From the NCBI GenBank assembly GCA_017414585.1, contig JAFQLN010000213.1, positions 1 through 32,385 on the forward strand: a stretch of DNA of 32,385 bases, given 5' to 3'. Position numbers and translations under genes: made by a program. The notes beneath the pieces are model-generated. The model did no database searches, was not told where the DNA came from, and saw only the letters and a program-made list of their open reading frames with translations. Source of the stretch: Clostridia bacterium (lineage in GTDB: Bacteria > Bacillota_A > Clostridia > Oscillospirales > CAG-272). Of the stretch, positions 1 to 6,955 are shown piece by piece (position 1 is the first letter of the stretch; each line of letters begins with the position of its first letter).

Positions 1-247
1 CCCTTTGGAATGCATCGGATCGCTCCCATTTGATGCACCCTGAACATCCGGCAGCAATCGCTCTTCCCAGACGGATATCTCTCCTCTCAAACCGTACGAA
101 AACAAAAAAATCCCCCCAAAAACAAACCCATACGAGCCGCACGGAATGTCAGCAGACAAAACCTGCGCCAGTCTGAAAGTTTTGAGGAGGGGTTCGGGGA
201 GGTACTTTTTCAAAAGTATCTCCCCGATTTTCGCACATAACAATATT
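1..247. other. Unassigned left edge
   Basis: No gene is called here. From the left edge to about position 145 several frames are open on both strands, for example a minus-strand frame running off the left edge, but none has a convincing start with a ribosome binding site or a recognisable family. The remainder (about 170-247) is the 3' flank of the ThuA-like gene and holds the strong hairpin listed separately. The end of a gene or repeat lying mostly outside the window is possible. Confidence 0.4.
195..226. repeat. Strong intergenic hairpin after the ThuA-like gene
   Basis: A near-perfect inverted repeat of about 14 bp (CGGGGAG-G-TACTTTT against AAAAGTA-T-CTCCCCG, with one G-T pair) and a very short loop lies 22 nt past the ThuA-like stop codon. 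On the minus strand it is not followed by a T-run, so it is not a canonical intrinsic terminator; it may act as an RNA 3' end stabiliser. Its flank (AAGTTTTGAGGAG upstream, CTTTTTCAAAAG in the middle) resembles the element at 19813-19843, suggesting a dispersed repeat. Confidence 0.6.
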
Positions 248-961
248 TTATTCAACTACCGGCGGAACCCAGCCGTACTTGTAGGGTTCAGCTGCCTTGG
301 GTGTGTAAACATACTTTGCTGCGTTGATGAGAACCTTCTGGATCTGTTCGTTGTGATAGGTCGGAACAGATTCGTGACCGGGACGGAAGTAGAAGATCTT
401 GCCGCGTCCGCGCTTGTAGGTACAGCCGGAACGGAAGACTTCGCCGCCGGAGAACCAGCTGATGAAGACGAGTTCGTCGGGCTGGGGGATGAGGAAGTGT
501 TCGCCGTAGGTTTCTTCGTGATCGAGGATGATCTTTTCGCCGATGCCTTCGGTGATGGGATGACCCTGTTCGATAACCCAGAGGATTTCCTTGTCGCCGG
601 ATTCGCGCCACTTCAGTTCATCGGAACGAGTGCCGCAGAGCTTCTGGAAAATCTTGGAAGCATGACCGGAGTGCAGGACAACCATGCCCATGCCTTCGAG
701 AACGCGCTTGTGTACACGTGCAACGACTTCATCCGGCACTGCGCCGTGACGCATATGTCCCCACCAGAAGAGAACGTCGGTGTCGGCGAGAACTTCGTCG
801 GTCAGACCGCATTCCGGATCGTCGAGGGTTGCGGTACGGACTTCAAAGCCTGCCTTTTCCAGCGCACGTGCGATGCACATATGAATACCGTCCGGATAAA
901 TCGCCTTGACTTTTTCGTCGGTCTTTTCGTGTGCAAATTCATTCCATACTGTAATTTTCAT
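248..961 (-). CDS. ThuA-like domain protein
   Basis: A 237-residue protein of the ThuA-like (class I glutamine amidotransferase-like fold) family. The sequence opens MKITVWNEF followed by a conserved Asp/Gly/His stretch (YPDGIHMCIA, residues 22-31), then a LFWWGHMRHG segment (64-73) and VVLHSGHASK (94-103), the pattern usual in ThuA proteins. The family was named from a trehalose-utilisation cluster but its biochemical role is uncertain; members often sit beside oxidoreductases and sugar enzymes. The ATG is preceded by AAGGAG at good spacing and a promoter lies at 1001-1029, so it is transcribed on its own. The FAD oxidoreductase upstream points the same way. No signal peptide is visible, so it is probably cytoplasmic. 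Family is confident, function is not. Confidence 0.85.
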   Translation of the reverse strand: MKITVWNEFAHEKTDEKVKAIYPDGIHMCIARALEKAGFEVRTATLDDPECGLTDEVLADTDVLFWWGHMRHGAVPDEVVARVHKRVLEGMGMVVLHSGHASKIFQKLCGTRSDELKWRESGDKEILWVIEQGHPITEGIGEKIILDHEETYGEHFLIPQPDELVFISWFSGGEVFRSGCTYKRGRGKIFYFRPGHESVPTYHNEQIQKVLINAAKYVYTPKAAEPYKYGWVPPVVE

Positions 962-1000
962 GTGAATTCTCCTTGGAATTGTTAAAATGAATCTGGAATT

Positions 1001-1029
1001 ATTGTAGCATATTTATACAGCAATTGCAA
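1001..1029 (-). promoter_or_regulatory. Sigma-A promoter of the ThuA-like gene
   Basis: On the minus strand TTGCAA (-35, 1024-1029) and TACAAT (-10, 1001-1006) are separated by 17 bp. The predicted start lies about 30 nt upstream of the ATG, giving a short leader. Confidence 0.75.
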
Positions 1030-1033
1030 GAGT

Positions 1034-1066
1034 TTTAAAAAAATACAGAACTGTTTTCTCTTGTAT
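1034..1066 (-). terminator. Possible weak terminator of the FAD oxidoreductase gene
   Basis: Just downstream of the stop at 1077 the minus strand reads a short, poorly paired stem (TACA...TGTA around an ACAG-TT-CTGT core) followed by a T-run of seven. The T-run is good but the stem is weak, so this is a tentative call. It ends beside the promoter of the next gene. Confidence 0.35.
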
Positions 1067-1076
1067 GCACAGACGT

Positions 1077-2867
1077 TCAGCGGACATCAAAGGAGAAAAT
1101 CCGCACATCCGCCGCATCTTCATCCCATGTCGTGCGCGGAACAAACGAAACAGACCGATAGAGTCCTTCGGGAAGATCCACGTTCACGCACCCGAGCAGA
1201 TTTCTGTCCGTTTCCGCAAGTGTGATCATCGCACCGTCTTCCCGCTCGGCTGTGAGCGTATACCCCTTCACCAGCGTTTTCGGCATATGAAGCGTGGGAC
1301 TGTCCGGGGTGCGGTTTGCGCGCATCGAGTGTCTTCGTTCGCATCCGTCGCCGGGAAGCGTTTCGCGGTTCAGATCCGTGTCGAACTGCAGATGCACACG
1401 CGACAGGCTGACCGGGGAAGCAAAGGTGTACGTGACAGTCTTTCCGAGCGGCAGCGTGACGCGGTAATCCTCTTCCCCGTATGTGTGGTTGTTGCGGTCG
1501 ATGCCGTTGCGCAGATTGTCGAGATTGTCCGGCGCTTCCCCTTCAGAGACCAGCGAGGCTTTGCGGCAGACTTCGGCAATGTCCCTGCGGAAATACGGCA
1601 AAAAGCATCCGTTTTCCATCAGTCTCTGCTGCAGCAGCGTGATTTTTTCTTCATAGACCCCATGCGGTGTCAGACAGAATTCACGTGCAATATTTGCCGC
1701 CGTGCCGACTGCCTGCCCGAGAAGTGCACAGGTTGCCATGACGCGGGAAGAGCTGATTGCGGCGTGCGTCATGGAAATATTGCGTCCCGCAAAGAAGAGG
1801 TTGGGGACGTTCACGGAGTACAGCACGCGGTAGGGAATTCCGTACGGAGAAGGCGTTTTCCCCCATACATTCGGATTGCCCGTGTGATAGAAACCGTCGG
1901 GGTGGTGGTCATCCAGTCCCCATCCGCCGTATGCCACGGTATCCGGGAACTTTCCGCCCGCGAGAACATCGGACTGCGTCATGATATACGGCCCGATCAT
2001 GCGTCTCGATTCCCGTTTGCCGGGAAGGAATCCCATCCAGTCCAGCTCCCAGTAGTCCGCATCCGGCACGGTTCCGCTGTTCTTGATGTGGTTCACCATG
2101 CCGTAAGCAAGCGCGACCAGTTCATCCCGCACTTCTTCCGTGTCGTGGATGGAATCGCGGTTTCCGCCCAGCTCCAGATACCAGAAATTTTCCGAAGTGC
2201 TTCCCATATGCGGCGTGCGGAAGCGGAGTACATCCTCCGGCAAGTCCGCTGCCCAGTCCGGTGCGATGAATTTGGTAACGCGGTCGGTTTTCCGCATCTG
2301 GATGAGACAGCTCATGCCCATTGTCTGCAGGTCAGCCGCTGTCTGCGAGGTTTTTTCACCGAATTCCGATGCAGCCTCTCGTCCGACACGGTATTCGGCA
2401 CCGGTCAGCGGAGCAAGCACGCTGTCACCGGAGCAGTCCGCAAAATATGCCGCCTTGACGGTATGCCAGCGCTGGGTTGTTGTCTGCCAGCCGGTGACGG
2501 AAACAATTTTCCCGTCCTGCATTTCGGCATCGCAGACCGAGCAGTTCAAGAGAAGCGTGATATTCTTCTCAAACCGCACTTTTTCGTACAGAATTCCGTC
2601 CCAGACCGCGTACTGCTTATCCGGGTTGCGCCACAGCGATGTGAGTTCGATTTCTTCGATCAGACCGGTTTCGCGGTTGTTGCTTCCGCCCGCACCGCAG
2701 ATCCACATTCTGATTTCGGACGATGCGTTGCCGCCGAGCACGGGTCTGTCCTGAATCAGCGCCACTTTCGATCCGCCGCGTGCTGCCGCAATTGCCGCGC
2801 ACATTCCAGCCAAACCACCGCCGACCACACAGAAATCCACATTATGCTCCAGTTTCTGAAATTGCAT
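1077..2867 (-). CDS. FAD-dependent oxidoreductase (FAD_oxidored family)
   Basis: A 596-residue flavoprotein. The N-terminal dinucleotide-binding motif VVGGGLAGMCAAIAAARGG (residues 14-32) is followed by the acidic ribose-binding position D40 and the family-typical VLGGNASSEIRMWICGAG (43-60). The central part (about 60-440) has the usual FAD_oxidored features, including NLFFAGRNISMTHAA and a MATCALLGQAVGTAA helix. The last 150 residues look like a beta-rich accessory domain. Such proteins are annotated only as FAD-dependent oxidoreductases and often lie in carbohydrate-catabolic clusters; the substrate is unknown. No signal peptide. Start supported by GGGAGGT 6 nt before ATG. It has its own promoter (2906-2934), so it is a separate unit between the URO-D pair and the ThuA-like gene. 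Confidence 0.88.
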   Translation of the reverse strand: MQFQKLEHNVDFCVVGGGLAGMCAAIAAARGGSKVALIQDRPVLGGNASSEIRMWICGAGGSNNRETGLIEEIELTSLWRNPDKQYAVWDGILYEKVRFEKNITLLLNCSVCDAEMQDGKIVSVTGWQTTTQRWHTVKAAYFADCSGDSVLAPLTGAEYRVGREAASEFGEKTSQTAADLQTMGMSCLIQMRKTDRVTKFIAPDWAADLPEDVLRFRTPHMGSTSENFWYLELGGNRDSIHDTEEVRDELVALAYGMVNHIKNSGTVPDADYWELDWMGFLPGKRESRRMIGPYIMTQSDVLAGGKFPDTVAYGGWGLDDHHPDGFYHTGNPNVWGKTPSPYGIPYRVLYSVNVPNLFFAGRNISMTHAAISSSRVMATCALLGQAVGTAANIAREFCLTPHGVYEEKITLLQQRLMENGCFLPYFRRDIAEVCRKASLVSEGEAPDNLDNLRNGIDRNNHTYGEEDYRVTLPLGKTVTYTFASPVSLSRVHLQFDTDLNRETLPGDGCERRHSMRANRTPDSPTLHMPKTLVKGYTLTAEREDGAMITLAETDRNLLGCVNVDLPEGLYRSVSFVPRTTWDEDAADVRIFSFDVR

Positions 2868-2905
2868 GGTATACCTCCCATTTTTTGTCAGGATGATTTT
2901 TTATC

Positions 2906-2934
2906 ATTATAGCACAGCAAAATAACAAAGTCAA
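2906..2934 (-). promoter_or_regulatory. Sigma-A promoter of the FAD oxidoreductase gene
   Basis: Minus strand: TTGACT (-35, 2929-2934), 17 bp, TATAAT (-10, 2906-2911). The -35 box abuts the T-run of the upstream terminator, so termination of one unit and initiation of the next are packed within about 65 bp. Confidence 0.85.
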
Positions 2935-2970
2935 CAAAAACAAAGACGCTCCCGGCGTGCGAAAGCGTCT
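2930..2970 (-). terminator. Intrinsic terminator of the URO-D pair
   Basis: On the minus strand AGACGCT pairs with AGCGTCT (7 bp; 2964-2970 and 2944-2950), followed by TTTGTTTTTGTTGA. It lies 10 nt past the stop codon at 2980. Confidence 0.75.
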
Positions 2971-2979
2971 GATCATTTC

Positions 2980-3996
2980 TTATTTTTTTGCCGCACGCGC
3001 CATGGCGAGGATATTTTCCACCGGCACATTCGGCAGAATCCGTTCGTGGCTGGGCGAGATGACAATCGACGGACCCAGAATCGAGCGAACACGGTCCACT
3101 TCGCGTTCGATTTCTTCCGGTGTCGCATTGACAAAGAAGGACTGTGCGTCGATGCCGCCGACAAACGCGAGATCATTCTTGTACTGCTTCAGATCGTCCG
3201 CGCTCATGCCGACTGCCTGTGCCTGAATCGGGTGCAGTGCGTCAACGCCCGCGTCAATGAGATCGGGAATGATCCGGTAAATCGAGCCGCAGGAGTGCAG
3301 AAGAATCTTCTTATTGTACTTTTTGCCGACTGCAATGATCTTCTTGAATCCCGGCATAACAAATCTGCGGAACATTTCGGGGGAAATGAACAGATCCAGC
3401 TGCGTGCCGAAGTCGTTGCCGAAAAACATAACGTCCGCGCGGTCACCGAGTCCGGAAAAGAACTTTTCGTTCGCCTGTACGTAGAAGTCCACAACGTGCT
3501 CCGTTACCGCTTCGACGACTGCGGGATTTTCGTACATCTTGATAAAGTAGTTTTCCATACCGAAAAAGTCCGCGACGATGTGGAAAAAGCAGCTCCACAT
3601 ACCGGTGAACACCATTTTGTCCCGAAACTGTTCGATATAGCTGTAAACGTGGTCAAAATTGCAGTATTTCGCATCCGGCCACGGATAGGCTTCGACTTCT
3701 GCCGTGTCTTCCGTATCGGCAAAGCATCCGCCTGCTGAAAGGGTTGTGCGCGCCTTGCTTTTGTAGGCAACGTCAAACATCGGACGTCCTTCGGGATGGC
3801 GGTAGCCTCCGTCCGCACTGATCCAGCGGCAGTCGTCATCAAGATAGCGGAAGAACGTCTCCGGATTGTCTTCAAATCCCCATTTCTGTGCGCCTTCTGT
3901 GATCAGACAGCGGTCGGGATTGCCCGTCCACATCACGCCGTCCCCGGCACTGCGGTGCTCAAATACCTCAAGCACTTTTTCTCTGGATGTTTTCAT
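2980..3996 (-). CDS. Uroporphyrinogen decarboxylase superfamily protein 1
   Basis: A 338-residue TIM-barrel protein of the URO-D superfamily. It is recognised by SPEMFRRFVMPGFKKII (205-221), the HSCGSI segment at 234-239, the GGIDAQSFF strand (280-288) and the C-terminal LPNVPVENIL. The HxC pair (H234, C236) matches the zinc ligands of MtaA/CmuA-type corrinoid methyltransferases, but their usual third Cys near the C-terminus is not apparent: the region reads VISPSHERILP. A role in methyl transfer or another small-molecule reaction is therefore more likely than heme synthesis, but is unproven. It lies 23 bp after a second URO-D-like gene and is surely cotranscribed with it. ATG preceded by AAGGAG. 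No heme-pathway gene or corrinoid protein is in the window. Confidence 0.85.
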   Translation of the reverse strand: MKTSREKVLEVFEHRSAGDGVMWTGNPDRCLITEGAQKWGFEDNPETFFRYLDDDCRWISADGGYRHPEGRPMFDVAYKSKARTTLSAGGCFADTEDTAEVEAYPWPDAKYCNFDHVYSYIEQFRDKMVFTGMWSCFFHIVADFFGMENYFIKMYENPAVVEAVTEHVVDFYVQANEKFFSGLGDRADVMFFGNDFGTQLDLFISPEMFRRFVMPGFKKIIAVGKKYNKKILLHSCGSIYRIIPDLIDAGVDALHPIQAQAVGMSADDLKQYKNDLAFVGGIDAQSFFVNATPEEIEREVDRVRSILGPSIVISPSHERILPNVPVENILAMARAAKK

Positions 3997-4019
3997 AGTC
4001 AGTACTCCTTATGGACAAT

Positions 4020-5150
4020 TTATTTCCTGTTGAAATCCCGTACCGCGCGGCACATGGCTTCCACATTTTCTTCCTTTGTGTAGTAGAACATATAGTCGGA
4101 TGCCCCAAGGATATGTTTTCTGCCCATCCGCTTTGCCGTCTCGAGGATATGCCGGGATTTTTCGTAAATCTCTTCCGGTGTATCATTGAGCAGCGCATCC
4201 AATCCGATATTCCCGCGGGTACAGATGTTTTCGTCGAGCTTGGAGAATGCGTCTTCCATGCTTTTTACGTTGCCTACCGGATAACCGGACAAGGTTTCAA
4301 ACAGGTCGATACCCATCCGGTTATAGTACCCCATCGTCAGCATCGGCTCAATCGGCGAACAGATATGGGAATAGATAAGCAGTCCTTCTTTGTGCGCCAT
4401 GTCGGAGATCTGCTTTGAATACGGCACAAGGAAGTTTTCGTAATACTGCGGAGAAATCATTTCCGAACCGGGACCACCGAGGAAGACGAAATCCGCTCCG
4501 CCCGCCGCGACCGCTTTGAGCAGTTTTTCGTCAAGCGCGAGGATTTTGTCCATCAGCCGATAAAAACGGCGGTCTTCCAGCGTGGATGCAAAAATAGCTG
4601 TATCCTGCGTGCTCGGAAATCCCATGAGTTCATACGGCTGCATCGCCCACTGAATATCCATAGGATCGTCCTCGCCGATAACACTGCGGCACCACTTCAC
4701 ACCTTCGGTAACTTTCGAAAAATCTTTTACTTCCAGCAGACGGTCGAGGTAGTATTCGAATACATCCAGGTCTTCTTCTTCCCTGACATAAAACTCCACA
4801 GGACACACACCCATGTATTCTTCCTCGAGCGCCTTTGATGTCAGCGCTCCGACCGGTGTGTGAAAGACACTCGAATACGTCCGCCGTTTTCCGTTTGCTG
4901 ACACTTCTGTTTTTCCGGTAACCGTCACTTCATCGGTCAGCTGGGTGAGATCGCAAAGTCCCATGTTGTACAGCGGTGACATATCAAAGCGGCGGCAGGC
5001 TGCCCTCGTATCCTCCAGAGATGTTTCACTCATCCAAGTTTTCCCTGCCAGACGGGTATCAAATCCGGCGCCTGCACCGATCTGGGGGGAACAAAGAAAT
5101 TGTTTGCCGCCGTACCGTACATAGTTTTTATAGATTTCGCGGTTGGTCAT
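4020..5150 (-). CDS. Uroporphyrinogen decarboxylase superfamily protein 2
   Basis: A 376-residue URO-D-superfamily protein and first gene of the pair. The start is placed at MTNREIYKNY because AGGGAGG lies just upstream and the promoter at 5191-5219 would fall inside any longer reading. Family marks are GADFVFLGGPGSEMISPQYY (218-237), the Y-S-H262-I-C264 segment with an HxC pair where zinc-dependent relatives have theirs, and LDENICTRGNIGLDALLNDT with the TPEEIYEKSRHIL helix. As in its partner, a third Cys ligand is not evident near the C-terminus (GASDYMFYYTKEEN). The two proteins are clearly diverged, which argues for two activities or a heteromer rather than a fresh duplication. Substrate unknown; probably cytoplasmic. 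Confidence 0.83.
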   Translation of the reverse strand: MTNREIYKNYVRYGGKQFLCSPQIGAGAGFDTRLAGKTWMSETSLEDTRAACRRFDMSPLYNMGLCDLTQLTDEVTVTGKTEVSANGKRRTYSSVFHTPVGALTSKALEEEYMGVCPVEFYVREEEDLDVFEYYLDRLLEVKDFSKVTEGVKWCRSVIGEDDPMDIQWAMQPYELMGFPSTQDTAIFASTLEDRRFYRLMDKILALDEKLLKAVAAGGADFVFLGGPGSEMISPQYYENFLVPYSKQISDMAHKEGLLIYSHICSPIEPMLTMGYYNRMGIDLFETLSGYPVGNVKSMEDAFSKLDENICTRGNIGLDALLNDTPEEIYEKSRHILETAKRMGRKHILGASDYMFYYTKEENVEAMCRAVRDFNRK

Positions 5151-5190
5151 GGTCAGCCTCCCTTGCGCACAAATCTGTGTTATTTTTTTC

Positions 5191-5219
5191 ATTGTACAGG
5201 ATTGCGGCAGTTTTGTCAA
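5191..5219 (-). promoter_or_regulatory. Sigma-A promoter of the URO-D pair
   Basis: Minus strand: consensus TTGACA (-35, 5214-5219), 17 bp, TACAAT (-10, 5191-5196). The leader to the ATG at 5150 is about 35 nt. Confidence 0.88.
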
Positions 5220-5249
5220 TTCCATCTGCAAATTTCGATTCTGCCGGAA

Positions 5250-5281
5250 TGAAAAATCCTCCGGAAGAGATTTCCTCCGGA
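5250..5281 (-). terminator. Intrinsic terminator of the DUF362 operon
   Basis: On the minus strand TCCGGAGGA pairs with TCTTCCGGA (9 bp with one G-T pair, 4-nt loop; arms in 5260-5281), followed by GGATTTTT. It lies about 45 nt after the DUF362 stop and before the promoter of the URO-D pair. Confidence 0.75.
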
Positions 5282-5325
5282 AGATTTCGGACTGTATTGC
5301 TTTGTTCAGAGTGAGGCTGTACCCA

Positions 5326-6195
5326 TCAGTCAACTGTGACAAGTTCGTATTCTCTCGACCCGCAGCCCAGTGCCGCAGCCGCTTCGACCGTCAGCACACC
5401 GTTGCGGGATTCGATTCTTTCCAGCAGATGCTTCTGTCCGGGATCGTCCGTCGCGGCATACACAAGGTCGAGACACGCCTGGTCAATCGCAACGGGATCA
5501 AGCGACGCGAGAATGCCGATATCCGCCATGCACGGGTCTTCCGCAACCGCACAGCAGTCGCAGTCCACGGACATATTCTTCATGACATTGACATACACAA
5601 TTCTTCCGCCGAAAAATGCAGTCACGGAAAGCGCTGCGTCCGCCATCGAACGGAGGAAGGAATCATGATCCGCCGTCCAGATTTTTTCCGGTTCGCCCGC
5701 GCCGTGGATGTATGCCTTGCCGAACGAGGATGCCGCACCGATGGAAAGCTGCTTGAGTGCGCCGCCGTATCCGCCCATCGGGTGTCCCTTGAAGTGGGAC
5801 AGCACGAGCATGGAATCGTAGTTTTTCATATTTTTGCCGACATAATTCTTCTGAATCTGTCTGCCTTCCGGAATGGCAAGCTCAAGATCAGGTCCTTCGG
5901 CGTCGAGGATATCGACCGGGAAGAGATCGCTCCAGCCGTGCACCTTCATGGTTTCGATGTGCTTTTCCGTGGTGTTGCGCCTGCCTTCATAAGCGGTATT
6001 GCATTCGACAACGGTACCGCCGACTTTGTCAATCACCGGTTTCCAGAAATCGGGTTTCAGAAAATTCTGGTTGCCGACCTCACCGGAGTGCACCTTGACA
6101 GCTACTTTTCCGGGCAGTTCTGCGCCGAGCAGATCATAGAGTTCGAGCACCTTTTCGGGGGTAATGGTTTTCGAGAAATATACCTTCGGTTTCAT
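5326..6195 (-). CDS. DUF362 domain-containing protein
   Basis: A 289-residue DUF362 protein. Characteristic stretches are KVAVKVHSGEVGNQNFLKP (30-48), VVECNTAYEGRRNT, the SHFKGHPMGGYGGALKQLSIG block with its conserved glycines, and LASLDPVAIDQACLDLVY near the C-terminus. A Cys cluster (VDCDCC, then EDPCMADIG) sits where many DUF362 proteins carry or precede a 4Fe-4S ferredoxin domain, but no full ferredoxin domain is present, so metal binding is possible only through these cysteines. Biochemical role unknown. Probably last gene of an operon with the SGNH hydrolase and DUF4317 gene upstream (gap 71 bp; AGGAGG before the ATG) and followed by a terminator. Confidence 0.85.
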   Translation of the reverse strand: MKPKVYFSKTITPEKVLELYDLLGAELPGKVAVKVHSGEVGNQNFLKPDFWKPVIDKVGGTVVECNTAYEGRRNTTEKHIETMKVHGWSDLFPVDILDAEGPDLELAIPEGRQIQKNYVGKNMKNYDSMLVLSHFKGHPMGGYGGALKQLSIGAASSFGKAYIHGAGEPEKIWTADHDSFLRSMADAALSVTAFFGGRIVYVNVMKNMSVDCDCCAVAEDPCMADIGILASLDPVAIDQACLDLVYAATDDPGQKHLLERIESRNGVLTVEAAAALGCGSREYELVTVD

Positions 6196-6266
6196 CGTTC
6201 ATCCTCCTGTACGGTTGTTGATTGTGGTGTTCATCCCATGAACTTGTGGTATGCGCTGATTTTGCA

Positions 6267-6923
6267 TCAGAGACTGCGGAGATATGCGTAAATTTTATTG
6301 GCAAGCAGAACATGACCGGCATCGTTCGGATGCAGTCCGTCGGGACAAAACTTTTCGCGGATTGCGTCCACTTTCGGCTGAATGCCGCTTTCTGCATACA
6401 GATCGAGCACGGGGAGGGAGTAATACTCCGCCATTTCCCGGATGATGTTCACATAGGTCTTCAGCACAGCGGTATTGTACGCCTTGTTTCCGTCCCCCTT
6501 GGGATTGTCTTCATTGCAGCGGTGCAGAGGGGTCAGAATCACAATCGGCTTGCCGGGGAAGCGTTCGTGCAGGCGGGTCATGATATGGTGGCACGCGCCG
6601 TAGAACGTATAGAGCGAGCGGTCTGCAAACGTGCCGATGGGAGCGTCGCCGTGTCCGAAGTCGTTGGTTCCGCCGAAGACGACAACAATATCCGCATCTT
6701 CATCGAGTTCTTCCACCCGTCCGCAGAAGTCCATGTCCCAGCGTTCGTTTGTGGGGGTGATCTGTCTCGCAAATCTGGTACCGCCGATGCCGTAGTTCTT
6801 CACTTCACGGCATTCGCCCATCTGTCCGACGAGGGTGACAAAATGCTTGTCCGCTCCGGTCGTGCCGTGTCCTTCCGTGATGCTGTCGCCGAGGAATACG
6901 ATTTTCTTTCCTTTGAGTTCCAT
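6267..6923 (-). CDS. SGNH/GDSL-family hydrolase
   Basis: A 218-residue esterase/lipase-like protein with all four SGNH blocks: GDSITEG with nucleophile S14 (block I), an IGGTRFA glycine (block II), FGGTND with N87 (block III), and DGLHPND with D195 and H198 (block V). Such enzymes deacylate or deacetylate small molecules, glycans or lipids. There is no signal peptide, so the enzyme should be cytoplasmic; the substrate cannot be read from sequence. It lies between DUF4317 (32 bp upstream) and DUF362 (71 bp downstream), consistent with one operon. ATG preceded by AAGGAAG. Confidence 0.9.
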   Translation of the reverse strand: MELKGKKIVFLGDSITEGHGTTGADKHFVTLVGQMGECREVKNYGIGGTRFARQITPTNERWDMDFCGRVEELDEDADIVVVFGGTNDFGHGDAPIGTFADRSLYTFYGACHHIMTRLHERFPGKPIVILTPLHRCNEDNPKGDGNKAYNTAVLKTYVNIIREMAEYYSLPVLDLYAESGIQPKVDAIREKFCPDGLHPNDAGHVLLANKIYAYLRSL

Positions 6924-6955
6924 AATGCTTCCTTTCTGTCATACCGATCCGGATT

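Noticed and set aside
248..961. Trehalose utilisation function for the ThuA-like protein
   Set aside because: The name derives from one gene cluster; no trehalose enzyme or transporter is in the window.
1065..2912. 615-codon open frame on the plus strand opposite the FAD oxidoreductase gene
   Set aside because: Arg/His/Cys-rich composition, no ribosome site and no family; it is the antisense shadow of a clearly recognisable flavoprotein.
2980..5150. HemE (heme biosynthesis) assignment for the URO-D pair
   Set aside because: Paired genes with HxC motifs, no other tetrapyrrole genes nearby and divergent sequences argue against the housekeeping decarboxylase.
5151..5342. N-terminal extension of URO-D protein 2
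   Set aside because: It would include the promoter and the terminator of the neighbour and overlap DUF362; the ATG at 5150 has a good ribosome site.
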